This document shows positions 14,792-22,769 of a stretch of DNA of 23,682 nucleotides, in pieces; within the stretch, counting starts at the first letter, position 1; every line of letters begins with the position of its first letter. Position numbers and translations under genes: made by a program. This DNA is from an uncultured Amaricoccus sp. (GTDB lineage Bacteria > Pseudomonadota > Alphaproteobacteria > Rhodobacterales > Rhodobacteraceae). The notes below the pieces were generated by a model. It was not told the origin of the DNA. It did not search any database and saw only the letters and a list, made by a program, of their open reading frames with translations. The stretch lies in the NCBI RefSeq assembly GCF_937891315.1, contig NZ_CALAGI010000139.1, positions 1 to 23,682 on the forward strand. The letters are read 5' to 3'.

Positions 14792-15766
14792 CTACTTCTC
14801 GCCCGTCCAGACGCGGCTCCAGTCCCTGGCCATGTCGACGACATGCCAGCCATGGGCGTCGGCCTGATCCAGCGCCCTGGCGAGCTTGCCGACGGGGCTG
14901 TCGCGGTCGTAGGCGAATTCGCGTTTCGCGTCGGTGTGGTGGATGATCATGCCGAAGCGCGGGCCCGCGCCGGCGGTCGTCCATTCCAGCATCTGGAAAT
15001 CGCCGTCCGAATTGCCGGCGGCGAAGATCGGGCGCTGGCCGATCGCGGCGTCGATGCCGACCGGCTTGCCCGCCGCGTCGTCGATGAAGCGGATGCCGCC
15101 GTCCTTCCAGAGCGTGGGGACGCCGTCCTTCACCTCGTAGGTGGTGTCGCCCTGGCTGCCGATCACCTGCCATGTCGGGATGCCGTAGGCGTCCCTGGCG
15201 ACCGAGCGCATGAAATCGACGCCGCCCCCCGAGACGATATAGGTGCGGAAGCCGTTGTCGCGCAGGTAGGACAGCAGTTCCACCATCGGCTGGTAGGTCA
15301 TTTCCGCGTAGGTGAGGCCGCTGGTCGGGTGCTTCGCCGTGGTCAGCCACGCGCGGGCGCTGGACTGGAAATCCTCGACCGAGATGTCGGAATGCGAGAC
15401 ATCGAGGATCTCGACCAGCCCGGCCTCGCCGCCCGCCGTCACCGCCTTCATGTCGCCGGCCGCGGCGGCCTTCAGTATGTCGTCCTTCAGGATCGCCGGA
15501 TCGGCCTTGGCCTTCTCGCGCAGGATGTCGAGGGCGAAGAGGCCCTGGAAATACAGCGGCTGCTCGCTCCAGAGCGTGCCGTCATTGTCGAAGACCGCGA
15601 TCCGCGCCATCTCGGGGACGAAATCGTCCGAGGCGGGATCGGTGACGCGGGTCACGAAATCGACGATTCCCTGCTCGGTGGCCGTGTCGTTCCACGAGGG
15701 AAGCGGATCCGCCATCGCGGCCAGCGGGACGGCGAGCAGGGTCAGGGTCGCGGCGAGGTGTCGCAT
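14792..15766 (-). CDS. Exported HAD-family phosphatase
   Basis: The 324-residue protein has a signal peptide (MRHLAATLTLLAVPLAAMAD, cleavage near 19-20) and a full set of HAD motifs. These are FDNDGTLW with nucleophile D60 and acid/base D62, IVSGGG (S179), a lysine near K234, and GNSDGD (251-256). The cap resembles the phosphoserine-phosphatase-like group. It is therefore probably a periplasmic phosphomonoesterase of unknown substrate. GGAG lies about 10 bases upstream of the ATG, rather far. It is first in a same-strand series with two exported sulfatases, suggesting joint use in scavenging phosphate and sulfate from organic esters. It diverges from tex across a 336-base gap. Confidence 0.88.
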   Translation of the reverse strand: MRHLAATLTLLAVPLAAMADPLPSWNDTATEQGIVDFVTRVTDPASDDFVPEMARIAVFDNDGTLWSEQPLYFQGLFALDILREKAKADPAILKDDILKAAAAGDMKAVTAGGEAGLVEILDVSHSDISVEDFQSSARAWLTTAKHPTSGLTYAEMTYQPMVELLSYLRDNGFRTYIVSGGGVDFMRSVARDAYGIPTWQVIGSQGDTTYEVKDGVPTLWKDGGIRFIDDAAGKPVGIDAAIGQRPIFAAGNSDGDFQMLEWTTAGAGPRFGMIIHHTDAKREFAYDRDSPVGKLARALDQADAHGWHVVDMARDWSRVWTGEK

Positions 15767-15980
15767 GGCAGGGGGTCTCCCGGTTGTCGTGCGAACGCGG
15801 CGTTTCGCGATTGGTTGGGCCGGAGCTTATCCGATCGTGCCGGCGATGTCAGGGTGGCATGGGGGATCGCGGGTGGCGGGCGATCCGCCGCGAATTCCCT
15901 CGCGGCCGCCTCTTGCCGACCTGCCGGGGGCGGGTCGCGGCGGGTGAGGATTTCTCCGGAGCGCGCAGATCGGGGCGGGC

Positions 15981-16073
15981 ATGCCCGGCTTGAGCGTCAC
16001 GATCTCGCCGACGGTCGAGATCGTGGCGGGGAGGCGGCCGGGGCCGCTTGGCGGGGTCGGCGGCGGCCGCTAA
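15981..16073 (+). CDS. Possible very short ORF (30 aa) in the tex leader
   Basis: ATG to TAA reads MPGLSVTISPTVEIVAGRRP and then a Gly/Pro/Arg tail, 29 bases before tex. A GGGGCGGG stretch sits just upstream of the ATG. Most codons end in G or C, but the whole region is so GC-rich that this has little weight. It contains a perfect inverted repeat. I see nothing else of note in the remaining part of the 15767-16102 gap, which must also hold the divergent promoters of tex and the HAD gene. Confidence 0.2.
   Translation: MPGLSVTISPTVEIVAGRRPGPLGGVGGGR
15998..16025. repeat. Perfect inverted repeat in the tex leader
   Basis: CACGATCTCG (15998-16007) and CGAGATCGTG (16016-16025) are perfect ten-base arms around an eight-base loop, 78 bases before the tex ATG. 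It may be an operator or a 5' leader hairpin. Confidence 0.65.
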
Positions 16074-16102
16074 GCTGCGCGCCAGTCTTCCAGCGAGTGA
16101 CC

Positions 16103-18412
16103 ATGACAGACCAGGCCGACCGTTTCATTGCGAGGACCATCGCCGCGGAGATCAGCGCGCGACCCGATCAGGTGGCCGCCGCCGCCGCGCTGCTCGACGG
16201 AGGGGCGACGGTGCCGTTCGTCGCGCGCTATCGCAAGGAGGCGACCGGCGGGCTCGACGACACGCAGCTCAGGACGCTGGCCGACCGGCTCGTCTATCTG
16301 CGGGAACTGGAAGCCCGGCGCGCGGCGATCCTCGGCTCGGTGCGCGAGCAGGGCAAGCTGACGCCCGAACTCGAGGCCGGCATCGCGGCGGCGGCGAGCA
16401 AGGCGGCGCTGGAGGATCTGTATCTGCCCTACAAGCCGAAGCGGCGGACCCGCGCGATGATCGCGCGGGAGCGGGGGCTGGGCGCGCTGGCCGAGGCGAT
16501 CCTCGCCGACCGGCGGACGCCGCCGGAGACGCTGGCCGCCGGCTATCTCGGCGAGGAGGTGCCGGAGGTGAAGGAGGCGCTGGCCGGGGCGCGGGATATC
16601 CTGACCGAGCAGTTGAGCGAGGACGCCGCGCTGATCGGGCGGCTGCGCGACTTCCTGCGACGCGACGGGATTGTCGCGGCGCGGGTGGTGAAGGGACAGG
16701 AGGAGAAGGGGGCGAAATTCTCCGACTATTTCGCCCATACCGAGAAATGGGCGGCGGCGCCGAGCCACCGGGCGCTGGCGATGATGCGGGGCGCGAACGA
16801 AGGCGTCCTGACGCTCGACATCGGGCCGGACGAGATGGCGCTGCCGCGCGTCGAGGCGATGATGGAGGGCGCGATCGGGGTGAGCGGCGACCTGCCGGGC
16901 GACCGGTGGTTGCGGGACGTGGCGCGCTGGGCCTGGCGGGTGAAGCTGAGCCTGTCGATGATGCTCGATCTGATGGGCAGCTTGCGCGATCGGGCGCAGG
17001 AGGAGGCGATCCGGGTCTTTGCGCGCAACCTGAAGGACTTGCTGCTGGCGGCGCCGGCCGGGGCGCGGCCGACCATGGGGCTCGATCCGGGGATCAGGAC
17101 CGGCGTGAAGGTCGCGGTCATCGATGCGACGGGCAAGCTGCTGGCGACCGACACGGTCTATCCGTTCCAGCCGAAAAACGACTTGCGCGGGGCACAGGCG
17201 GCGCTGGCCGGGCTGATCGGAAAGCATGGCGTCGAGTTGATCGCCATCGGCAACGGCACGGCGAGCCGGGAGACCGAGCGGCTGGTGGGCGACCTGCTGG
17301 CCCTGCTGCCGGGAACCGCGCCGAAGCCGACGCGGGTCGTCGTCTCGGAGGCCGGGGCGTCGGTCTATTCGGCGTCGGAACTGGCGGCGAAGGAGTTCCC
17401 GGATCTCGACGTGTCGCTGCGCGGCGCGGTGTCGATCGCGCGGCGGTTGCAGGATCCGCTGGCGGAGCTGGTGAAGATCGAGCCGAAGGCGATCGGGGTC
17501 GGGCAGTACCAGCATGATCTGGACCAGCACCGGCTCGGCCGGTCGCTGGAGGCGGTGGTCGAGGACGCGGTGAACGCGGTGGGGGTCGATCTCAATACCG
17601 CCTCGGCGCCGCTGCTGGCGCATGTCTCGGGGCTGGGGCCGGCGCTGGCCGATGCGATCGTGGCGCATCGCGACGAAAAGGGCGCGTTCCGCTCGCGCAA
17701 GGAGCTGCTGGGTGTCGCGCGGCTGGGCCCGCGGGCCTTCGAGCAGGCGGCGGGGTTCCTGCGCATCCGGGACGGAGACGAGCCGCTGGATGCCTCCTCG
17801 GTGCATCCGGAGGCCTATGAGGTGGCGCGGCGGATCGTGAAGGCCTGCGGACGCGACCTGCGCGGCGTCATGGGCGACGAGGCGCGGCTGCGGACGGTGG
17901 AGCCGGCCGATTTCGTCGATGCGCGCTTCGGCCTGCCGACGGTGCGCGACATTCTGGCGGAGCTGGCGAAGCCCGGACGCGATCCGCGGCCGGCCTTCGT
18001 GACGGCGAGCTTCAAGGAGGGGGTCGAGGCGATCTCGGACCTGAGGCCGGGGATGCTGCTGGAGGGGACGGTGACCAATGTCGCGGCCTTCGGCGCCTTC
18101 GTCGATATCGGCGTGCATCAAGATGGGCTGGTCCATGTCAGCCAACTCGCCGACCGGTTCGTGAAGGATCCGCATGAGGTGGTGAAGGCGGGCGACGTGG
18201 TGAAGGCGCGGGTGATCGAGGTGGATGTCGCGCGCAAGCGGATCGCGCTCAGCATGCGCCGCGAGGCCGCGCCGGCCGCGCCGACGCCGGCGCGCGACAG
18301 CCGCCCGGCGCGCGCGCCCGTCAAGCAGGAGGCGCCGTCGCCGTCGGGCGCCTTCGGCGACGCGCTGCGCGATGCGATGAAGGCCAAGGGCGACGCCAAG
18401 GCCCGGTCGTGA
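16103..18412 (+). CDS. tex: Tex family RNA-binding transcription accessory protein
   Basis: The 769-residue length is typical for Tex. The protein starts MTDQADRFIARTIAAEISAR. The helical N-terminal part includes FVARYRKEATGGLDD. A YqgF/RNase H-like domain follows from about residue 325 (MGLDPGIRTGVKVAVID), then a helix-hairpin-helix region near 495-525 (DLNTASAPLLAHVSGLG) and an S1 RNA-binding domain at about 645-715 (GMLLEGTVTNVAAFGAFVDI, KRIALSMR). A Pro/Ala/Lys-rich tail ends it. Tex is a cytoplasmic nucleic-acid-binding protein linked to transcription and RNA turnover. The ATG at 16103 gives the family N-terminus; the open frame runs far upstream only as a shadow. It lies 25 bases upstream of murB, an unusual partner. 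Confidence 0.95.
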   Translation: MTDQADRFIARTIAAEISARPDQVAAAAALLDGGATVPFVARYRKEATGGLDDTQLRTLADRLVYLRELEARRAAILGSVREQGKLTPELEAGIAAAASKAALEDLYLPYKPKRRTRAMIARERGLGALAEAILADRRTPPETLAAGYLGEEVPEVKEALAGARDILTEQLSEDAALIGRLRDFLRRDGIVAARVVKGQEEKGAKFSDYFAHTEKWAAAPSHRALAMMRGANEGVLTLDIGPDEMALPRVEAMMEGAIGVSGDLPGDRWLRDVARWAWRVKLSLSMMLDLMGSLRDRAQEEAIRVFARNLKDLLLAAPAGARPTMGLDPGIRTGVKVAVIDATGKLLATDTVYPFQPKNDLRGAQAALAGLIGKHGVELIAIGNGTASRETERLVGDLLALLPGTAPKPTRVVVSEAGASVYSASELAAKEFPDLDVSLRGAVSIARRLQDPLAELVKIEPKAIGVGQYQHDLDQHRLGRSLEAVVEDAVNAVGVDLNTASAPLLAHVSGLGPALADAIVAHRDEKGAFRSRKELLGVARLGPRAFEQAAGFLRIRDGDEPLDASSVHPEAYEVARRIVKACGRDLRGVMGDEARLRTVEPADFVDARFGLPTVRDILAELAKPGRDPRPAFVTASFKEGVEAISDLRPGMLLEGTVTNVAAFGAFVDIGVHQDGLVHVSQLADRFVKDPHEVVKAGDVVKARVIEVDVARKRIALSMRREAAPAAPTPARDSRPARAPVKQEAPSPSGAFGDALRDAMKAKGDAKARS

Positions 18413-18437
18413 CCGCGTTCCTGGGCCAAGCGCGGCC

Positions 18438-19379
18438 ATGAGCGGCGCGATACCCACGCCCCCCGGCGCGATGCCGGTGCCGCGCGGCGCCCTGACCGCC
18501 GACCGATCCATGGCGGATCTCACCTGGCTGCGCGTCGGCGGGCCGGCCGACTGGCTGTTCCAGCCGGCCGACGAGGCCGATCTGGCGGAGTTCCTGCGCG
18601 CCCTGCCAAGGGATGTTGCGGTGCTGCCCGTCGGGGTCGGGTCGAATCTGATCGTGCGCGACGGCGGGCTCGACGGCGTGGTGGTTCGCCTCGGCCGCGG
18701 CTTCAACGGCATTGCGATCGAGGAGGGAAGGGTGGTGGCGGGCGCCGCCGCGCTCGACGCCCATGTCGCGCGCCGCGCGGCGGAGGCGGGGATCGACCTT
18801 ACCTTCCTGCGCACCATTCCGGGTTCGATCGGCGGCGCGGCGCGGATGAACGCCGGCTGCTACGGCACCTATACCGCCGACGCCTTCGTCTCGGCGAAGG
18901 GAATTGCCCGCGATGGCACGGCGGTGGTGCTCGGTCCCGCCGACATGGGCTTTGCCTATCGGTCGACGGACCTGCCCGCCGATCTCATCCTGACCGAGGT
19001 CACCTTCGCCGGGCCGCGCGGCGATCCGGCGGCGCTCGCCGCGCGGATGGAGGAGCAGATCGCGCGGCGCGATGCCAGCCAGCCGACGAAGGACCGCTCC
19101 GCCGGATCGACGTTCCGCAATCCGGCGGGCTTTTCCTCGACCGGGCGCGACGATGACGTGCACGATCTCAAGGCCTGGAAGCTGATCGAGGAGGCCGGAA
19201 TGAAGGGCGCAACCCTGGGTGGAGCGCAGATGTCGGCCAAACATGCCAATTTTCTGATCAACGCCGGAGGGGCCACGGCGGCGGATCTGGAAAATCTTGG
19301 TGAGCAGGTGCGAAAAAAGGTTTTCGATTCAACCGGAATATGCCTAGACTGGGAAATCATGCGGGTCGGCCGAAGGTAG
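18438..19379 (+). CDS. murB: UDP-N-acetylenolpyruvoylglucosamine reductase MurB
   Basis: MurB makes UDP-MurNAc with NADPH and FAD in the cytoplasmic stage of peptidoglycan synthesis. In the 313 residues one sees LRVGGPADWLFQP (31-43), the FAD-binding VGVGSNLIVRDGGLDG (65-80), RTIPGSIGGAARMNAGCYG (125-143), the catalytic serine in SAGSTFRNP (S224) and the terminal LDWEIMRVG with the conserved Glu306. No clear ribosome binding site precedes the ATG at 18438; an internal ATG at 18471 (MPVPRG) is also possible, because the N-terminus is variable in this family. It starts the division/cell-wall gene run, but murC, its frequent upstream neighbour, is absent. Confidence 0.95.
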   Translation: MSGAIPTPPGAMPVPRGALTADRSMADLTWLRVGGPADWLFQPADEADLAEFLRALPRDVAVLPVGVGSNLIVRDGGLDGVVVRLGRGFNGIAIEEGRVVAGAAALDAHVARRAAEAGIDLTFLRTIPGSIGGAARMNAGCYGTYTADAFVSAKGIARDGTAVVLGPADMGFAYRSTDLPADLILTEVTFAGPRGDPAALAARMEEQIARRDASQPTKDRSAGSTFRNPAGFSSTGRDDDVHDLKAWKLIEEAGMKGATLGGAQMSAKHANFLINAGGATAADLENLGEQVRKKVFDSTGICLDWEIMRVGRR

Positions 19380-19444
19380 GCCGCTCGCGACGACCCCGAA
19401 AAAGGCCGCCAACGGCCGTGGGGCGTTAGAAAATTGAGGCGGGC

Positions 19445-20359
19445 ATGTCGAGCAGGACAGCAGCCCGCATCGCAGTGCTTATGGGTGGCCGTTCGGCCGA
19501 GCGTGAGGTATCGCTCGTCTCCGGCCGAGAGTGCGCGGCTGCGTTGCGGACCGAAGGTTTCACGGTCGTCGAGATCGACGCCGGGCCAGATCTCGCGTCG
19601 GTGCTTGGCGCCGAGCGGCCGGATGTCGTGTTCAACGCGCTGCATGGCCGCTGGGGCGAGGATGGCTGTGTTCAGGGCCTGCTCGAATGGCTCGGCCTGC
19701 CCTATACCCATTCCGGCGTTCTCGCCTCGGCGCTCGCCATGGACAAGGTCCGGGCAAAGCAGGTCTTCGCCGCCGCCGGCCTGCCGGTCGCCGCCAGCCG
19801 CCTCGCCTGCAAGGACGAGGTGCGCGGCCATCATCCGATGCCGCCGCCCTATGTGGTGAAGCCGGTCAGCGAGGGTTCCTCGGTCGGGATCTATATCGTC
19901 CACGCGGAAGCGAACGGTCCGGCCCAGGTGTCCGACGAGATGCCCGAGGTGCTGATGGTCGAGGCGTTCGTGCCCGGCCGCGAACTCACCACCACCGTCA
20001 TGGGGGACCAGCCGCTGGCGGTGACGGATATCCTCGTCGATGGCTGGTACGACTATCAGGCGAAATACGCGCCCGGCGGCTCGCGCCACGTGGTGCCGGC
20101 CGACCTGCCGGCGGCGATCACCGATGCCTGCCTCGACTATGCGCTGCGCGCGCACCGCGCGCTCGGCTGCCGCGGGGTCAGCCGCACGGATTTCCGCTGG
20201 GACGAGAGCCGGGGTCTCGACGGGCTGTTCCTGCTGGAGACCAACACCCAGCCCGGCATGACGCCGACCTCGCTGGCGCCGGAGCAGGCCGCCTATCGCG
20301 GCTATTCCTTCGGGGCGCTGGTGCGCTGGATGGTGGAGGACGCGTCATGCTCCCGGTAG
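19445..20359 (+). CDS. ddl: D-alanine--D-alanine ligase
   Basis: This ATP-grasp enzyme joins two D-alanines for the peptidoglycan stem. The 304 residues match the DdlB-size group. Visible are GGRSAEREVSLVSG (14-27) with the substrate-binding Glu20, NALHGRWGEDGCVQGLLEWL, the ATP-grasp strand YVVKPVSEGSSVGI, and LLETNTQPGMTPTSLAPEQA near the C-terminus with the metal-binding E and N. The ATG at 19445 follows GAGGCGGG. The 65-base gap from murB contains a small GGCCG-CCAA-CGGCC stem and an AT-richer stretch. The gene overlaps ftsQ by 13 bases. Confidence 0.95.
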   Translation: MSSRTAARIAVLMGGRSAEREVSLVSGRECAAALRTEGFTVVEIDAGPDLASVLGAERPDVVFNALHGRWGEDGCVQGLLEWLGLPYTHSGVLASALAMDKVRAKQVFAAAGLPVAASRLACKDEVRGHHPMPPPYVVKPVSEGSSVGIYIVHAEANGPAQVSDEMPEVLMVEAFVPGRELTTTVMGDQPLAVTDILVDGWYDYQAKYAPGGSRHVVPADLPAAITDACLDYALRAHRALGCRGVSRTDFRWDESRGLDGLFLLETNTQPGMTPTSLAPEQAAYRGYSFGALVRWMVEDASCSR

Positions 20360-21255
20360 TGCCATCCGCGCCCCGTCCCCCGGCTCGCCGCGACGGCGCC
20401 CGCCGCGATCCCGCGCCTTCGCGCCTGCGCTACCGCCTCAACCGGCTGTGGCTCCGCCCCGGCTTCCGGCGGCTGGTCAATTTCGGTGTGCCGATGCTGG
20501 CCGGCGTGCTCGCCTCCTGGACCGTGCTCGCCCAGTTCGACCTGCGCGCCAACGCGGTCGCCACCTACGAGTCCCTGCGCGAGGCGATCGTCGACCGACC
20601 GCAGTTCCTCATCACCCGCGTCGAGGTGCCGGACGTCAGCGCCGATCTGGCCGAGCAGATCCGGGTCGCCGCCTTCGTGCCGCTGCCGGCGAATTCGCTG
20701 GAGGTCGACGTGATCGCCGTGCGCGAGCGTGTCGAGGCGCTGGCCGCCGTCGAGCGCGCCCGGGTGCGCGCCGTGGCCGGCGGTGTGCTCGAGATCCGCG
20801 CGATCGAACGCATCCCGGTTGCGATCTGGCGCTCGGACGCGGGGCTGGAGCTCATCGACCAGAAGGGGGTGCGCGTCGCCGAGGTGGACAGCCGCCTGCG
20901 CCGCGTCGACCTGCCGCTGATCGCCGGCGCGGGCGCGACGGCGCATGTCTCCGAGGCGCTGGCGCTCTATGACGGCGCCCGCCCGGTCGCGGCGCGCATC
21001 CGCGGCCTCGTTCGCGTCGGCGAACGGCGCTGGGACATGGTGCTCGACCGCGGCCAGGTGATCCGCCTGCCCGAGCAGGACCCGGGCGCCGCGCTGCGCC
21101 GGGTCATGGCGCTGGAAGTGGAAGAGCAGCTGCTCGAACGGGACGTGACGGTCGTCGACATGCGCGATCCCCGCCGGCCGACGCTGCGGCTGACCGATTA
21201 CGCAAGGGATGAGTTGGCGCGGTTGCGCGCCGGTGTCGCGGGAGAGGATGCATGA
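20347..21255 (+). CDS. ftsQ: Cell division protein FtsQ
   Basis: FtsQ is the bitopic divisome protein linking early and late division proteins. The 302 residues start with a basic cytoplasmic tail (about 42 residues, Arg/Pro-rich), then one membrane segment (43-63, LVNFGVPMLAGVLASWTVLAQ), a POTRA-like region (FLITRVEVPDVSADLAEQI) and the beta domain with ERIPVAIWRS and LIDQKGVRVAEV. I chose the ATG at 20347, which overlaps the end of ddl by 13 bases. Reading further upstream enters the ddl shadow frame. Its stop overlaps the ftsA start, so ddl, ftsQ and ftsA are probably translated together. Confidence 0.92.
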   Translation: MLPVVPSAPRPPARRDGARRDPAPSRLRYRLNRLWLRPGFRRLVNFGVPMLAGVLASWTVLAQFDLRANAVATYESLREAIVDRPQFLITRVEVPDVSADLAEQIRVAAFVPLPANSLEVDVIAVRERVEALAAVERARVRAVAGGVLEIRAIERIPVAIWRSDAGLELIDQKGVRVAEVDSRLRRVDLPLIAGAGATAHVSEALALYDGARPVAARIRGLVRVGERRWDMVLDRGQVIRLPEQDPGAALRRVMALEVEEQLLERDVTVVDMRDPRRPTLRLTDYARDELARLRAGVAGEDA

Positions 21256-22595
21256 GGCGCGAGCTCTACGAGGTACAAAGGGCGATGCGGGCGCGCCGCG
21301 AGGCGGCGCTGAAGCGCGGCGTGATCGCCGTGCTCGATGTCGGCACGGCCAAGATCGCCTGCCTCGTTCTGCAATTCGTCCCCGATGAGACCGACGCGCC
21401 CGCCGAGGCGCCGGACAGCCGCCCGACGCTGCGCCAGGGCGCGTTCCGCGTCATCGGCGCGGCCAATACCCGCTCGCGCGGGGTCGCCTTCGGCGAGATC
21501 GCCTCGATGGAAGAATGCGAGCGCGCGATCCGCACCGCGATCCAGGGCGCGCAGAAGATGGCGAACCTGCGGGTCGATCACGTGATCGTCTCCTTCTCCG
21601 GCGGCCGCCCGCGCTCCTACGGCGTCACCGGCGAGACCGAGGTGCTGAACGGCGCCGTCGCCGAGCGCGATATCGGCCATGTGCTCGCCGCCTGCGAGAT
21701 ACCGGACCACGGCCACGATCTCGAAGCGATCCATGCCCTGCCGGTGAACTTCTGCCTCGACAGCCGCACCGGCCTGACCGACCCGCGCGGCCAGGTCGGC
21801 AAGATCCTCGCGGTGGACATGCATCTGCTGACCGTCGGCGCCACGCCGCTGCGCAATGTGCTGCATTGCATCCGGCGCTGCGACCTCGAACTCGCCGGCG
21901 TCGTCGTCTCGTCCTATGCCAGCGGCCTCGCCAGCCTGATCGAGGACGAGCAGGAGCTTGGCGGCGCCTGCGTCGATATCGGCGCGGGCGCCACCGGCAT
22001 CTCGATCTTCGTGCGGCGCCAGATGATCTTCGCCGACGCGGTGCGGATGGGCGGCGGGCATATCACCAGCGACATCTGCCAGGGCCTTCAGGTCTCGATG
22101 CAGGATGCCGAGCGGCTGAAGACCATGCACGGCGGTCTGGTCGCCACCGGCCTCGACGATCGCGAGATGATCGAGCTGCCCTCGATCCTCGGCGACTGGG
22201 ACCACGACCGGCGGCAGATCAGCCGGTCCGAGCTGATCGGCGTCATGCGCCCGCGCGTCGAGGAAATCCTCGAGGAGGTGCGGGCCCGGCTCGACGCCTC
22301 CGGCTTCGAATATCTGCCGAGCCAGCGCATCGTGCTGACCGGTGGCAGCGCGCAGATCCCCGGGCTCGAGATGATCGCCCAGCGCATCCTTGGCCGGCAG
22401 TGCCGGGTCGGCAAGCCGCTGCGCGTGCAGGGCCTGCCGCAATCGGCGACCGGCACCGCCTTCGCCACGGCCGTCGGCCTCGCGATGCATGTCTCGCATC
22501 CGCAGGACGAATGCTGGGATTTCGAGGTTCCGGCCGACCGCCACGGCGCCCGGCGCGTGACCCGCGCCTTCCGCTGGTTCAAGGAAAACTGGTAA
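21252..22595 (+). CDS. ftsA: Cell division protein FtsA
   Basis: FtsA is the actin-like ATPase that tethers FtsZ to the membrane. The 447 residues include phosphate-1 VLDVGTAKIACLVL (27-40, D29), the 1C-type domain region, phosphate-2 CVDIGAGATGISIF and the adenosine motif IVLTGGSAQIPGL. The C-terminus ends RAFRWFKENW, an amphipathic membrane-targeting helix. The extended N-terminus (MRRELYEVQRAMRARREAAL) is basic and typical of alphaproteobacterial FtsA. The ATG overlaps the ftsQ stop (ATGA). Confidence 0.95.
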   Translation: MRRELYEVQRAMRARREAALKRGVIAVLDVGTAKIACLVLQFVPDETDAPAEAPDSRPTLRQGAFRVIGAANTRSRGVAFGEIASMEECERAIRTAIQGAQKMANLRVDHVIVSFSGGRPRSYGVTGETEVLNGAVAERDIGHVLAACEIPDHGHDLEAIHALPVNFCLDSRTGLTDPRGQVGKILAVDMHLLTVGATPLRNVLHCIRRCDLELAGVVVSSYASGLASLIEDEQELGGACVDIGAGATGISIFVRRQMIFADAVRMGGGHITSDICQGLQVSMQDAERLKTMHGGLVATGLDDREMIELPSILGDWDHDRRQISRSELIGVMRPRVEEILEEVRARLDASGFEYLPSQRIVLTGGSAQIPGLEMIAQRILGRQCRVGKPLRVQGLPQSATGTAFATAVGLAMHVSHPQDECWDFEVPADRHGARRVTRAFRWFKENW

Positions 22596-22669
22596 CTTGT
22601 GTGTAGTTGTACGGAAAACGGCCAATCTTGTAGGTGTACCCAACATCTTGGGGTTGATCGCGTGAAATC
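22596..22669 (+). promoter_or_regulatory. AT-richer probable ftsZ promoter region
   Basis: The bases after ftsA are much less GC-rich than the surroundings and contain an imperfect repeat, CTTGTGTGTAGTTGTACGG (22596-22614) and CTTGTAGGTGTACC (22627-22640). I cannot name a convincing -35/-10 pair. The composition and place suggest a separate ftsZ promoter, as ftsZ in this group is often expressed apart from the upstream cluster. Confidence 0.35.
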
Positions 22670-22670
22670 T

Positions 22671-22704
22671 CGTGACCCTAGCGGTGTATTCCGCTAGGAT
22701 CACG
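22671..22704. repeat. 34-bp near-perfect inverted repeat upstream of ftsZ
   Basis: CGTGACCCTAGCGG (22671-22684) and CCGCTAGGATCACG (22691-22704) pair over 14 bases with one mismatch around the loop TGTATT. It sits 66 bases before the ftsZ ATG. It may be a regulator-binding palindrome, a leader hairpin or a terminator for ftsA transcripts without a T-run. Confidence 0.75.
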
Positions 22705-22708
22705 AATC
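22704..22708. promoter_or_regulatory. GANTC (CcrM-type) site in ftsZ upstream region
   Basis: GAATC abuts the right arm of the inverted repeat. GANTC is the methylation target of CcrM in many alphaproteobacteria and affects ftsZ transcription in Caulobacter. Whether this organism has CcrM is not visible here, so a role is inference. Confidence 0.3.
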
Positions 22709-22769
22709 AAGACAAGAATGCCGCGCGGGGGCGCGGACGCAGGGGCAACAGGACAGGCGGACCATCATC

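Noticed and set aside
14843..16102. Upstream extension of tex by 420 codons
   Set aside because: Runs antisense through the HAD gene; the family N-terminus starts at 16103.
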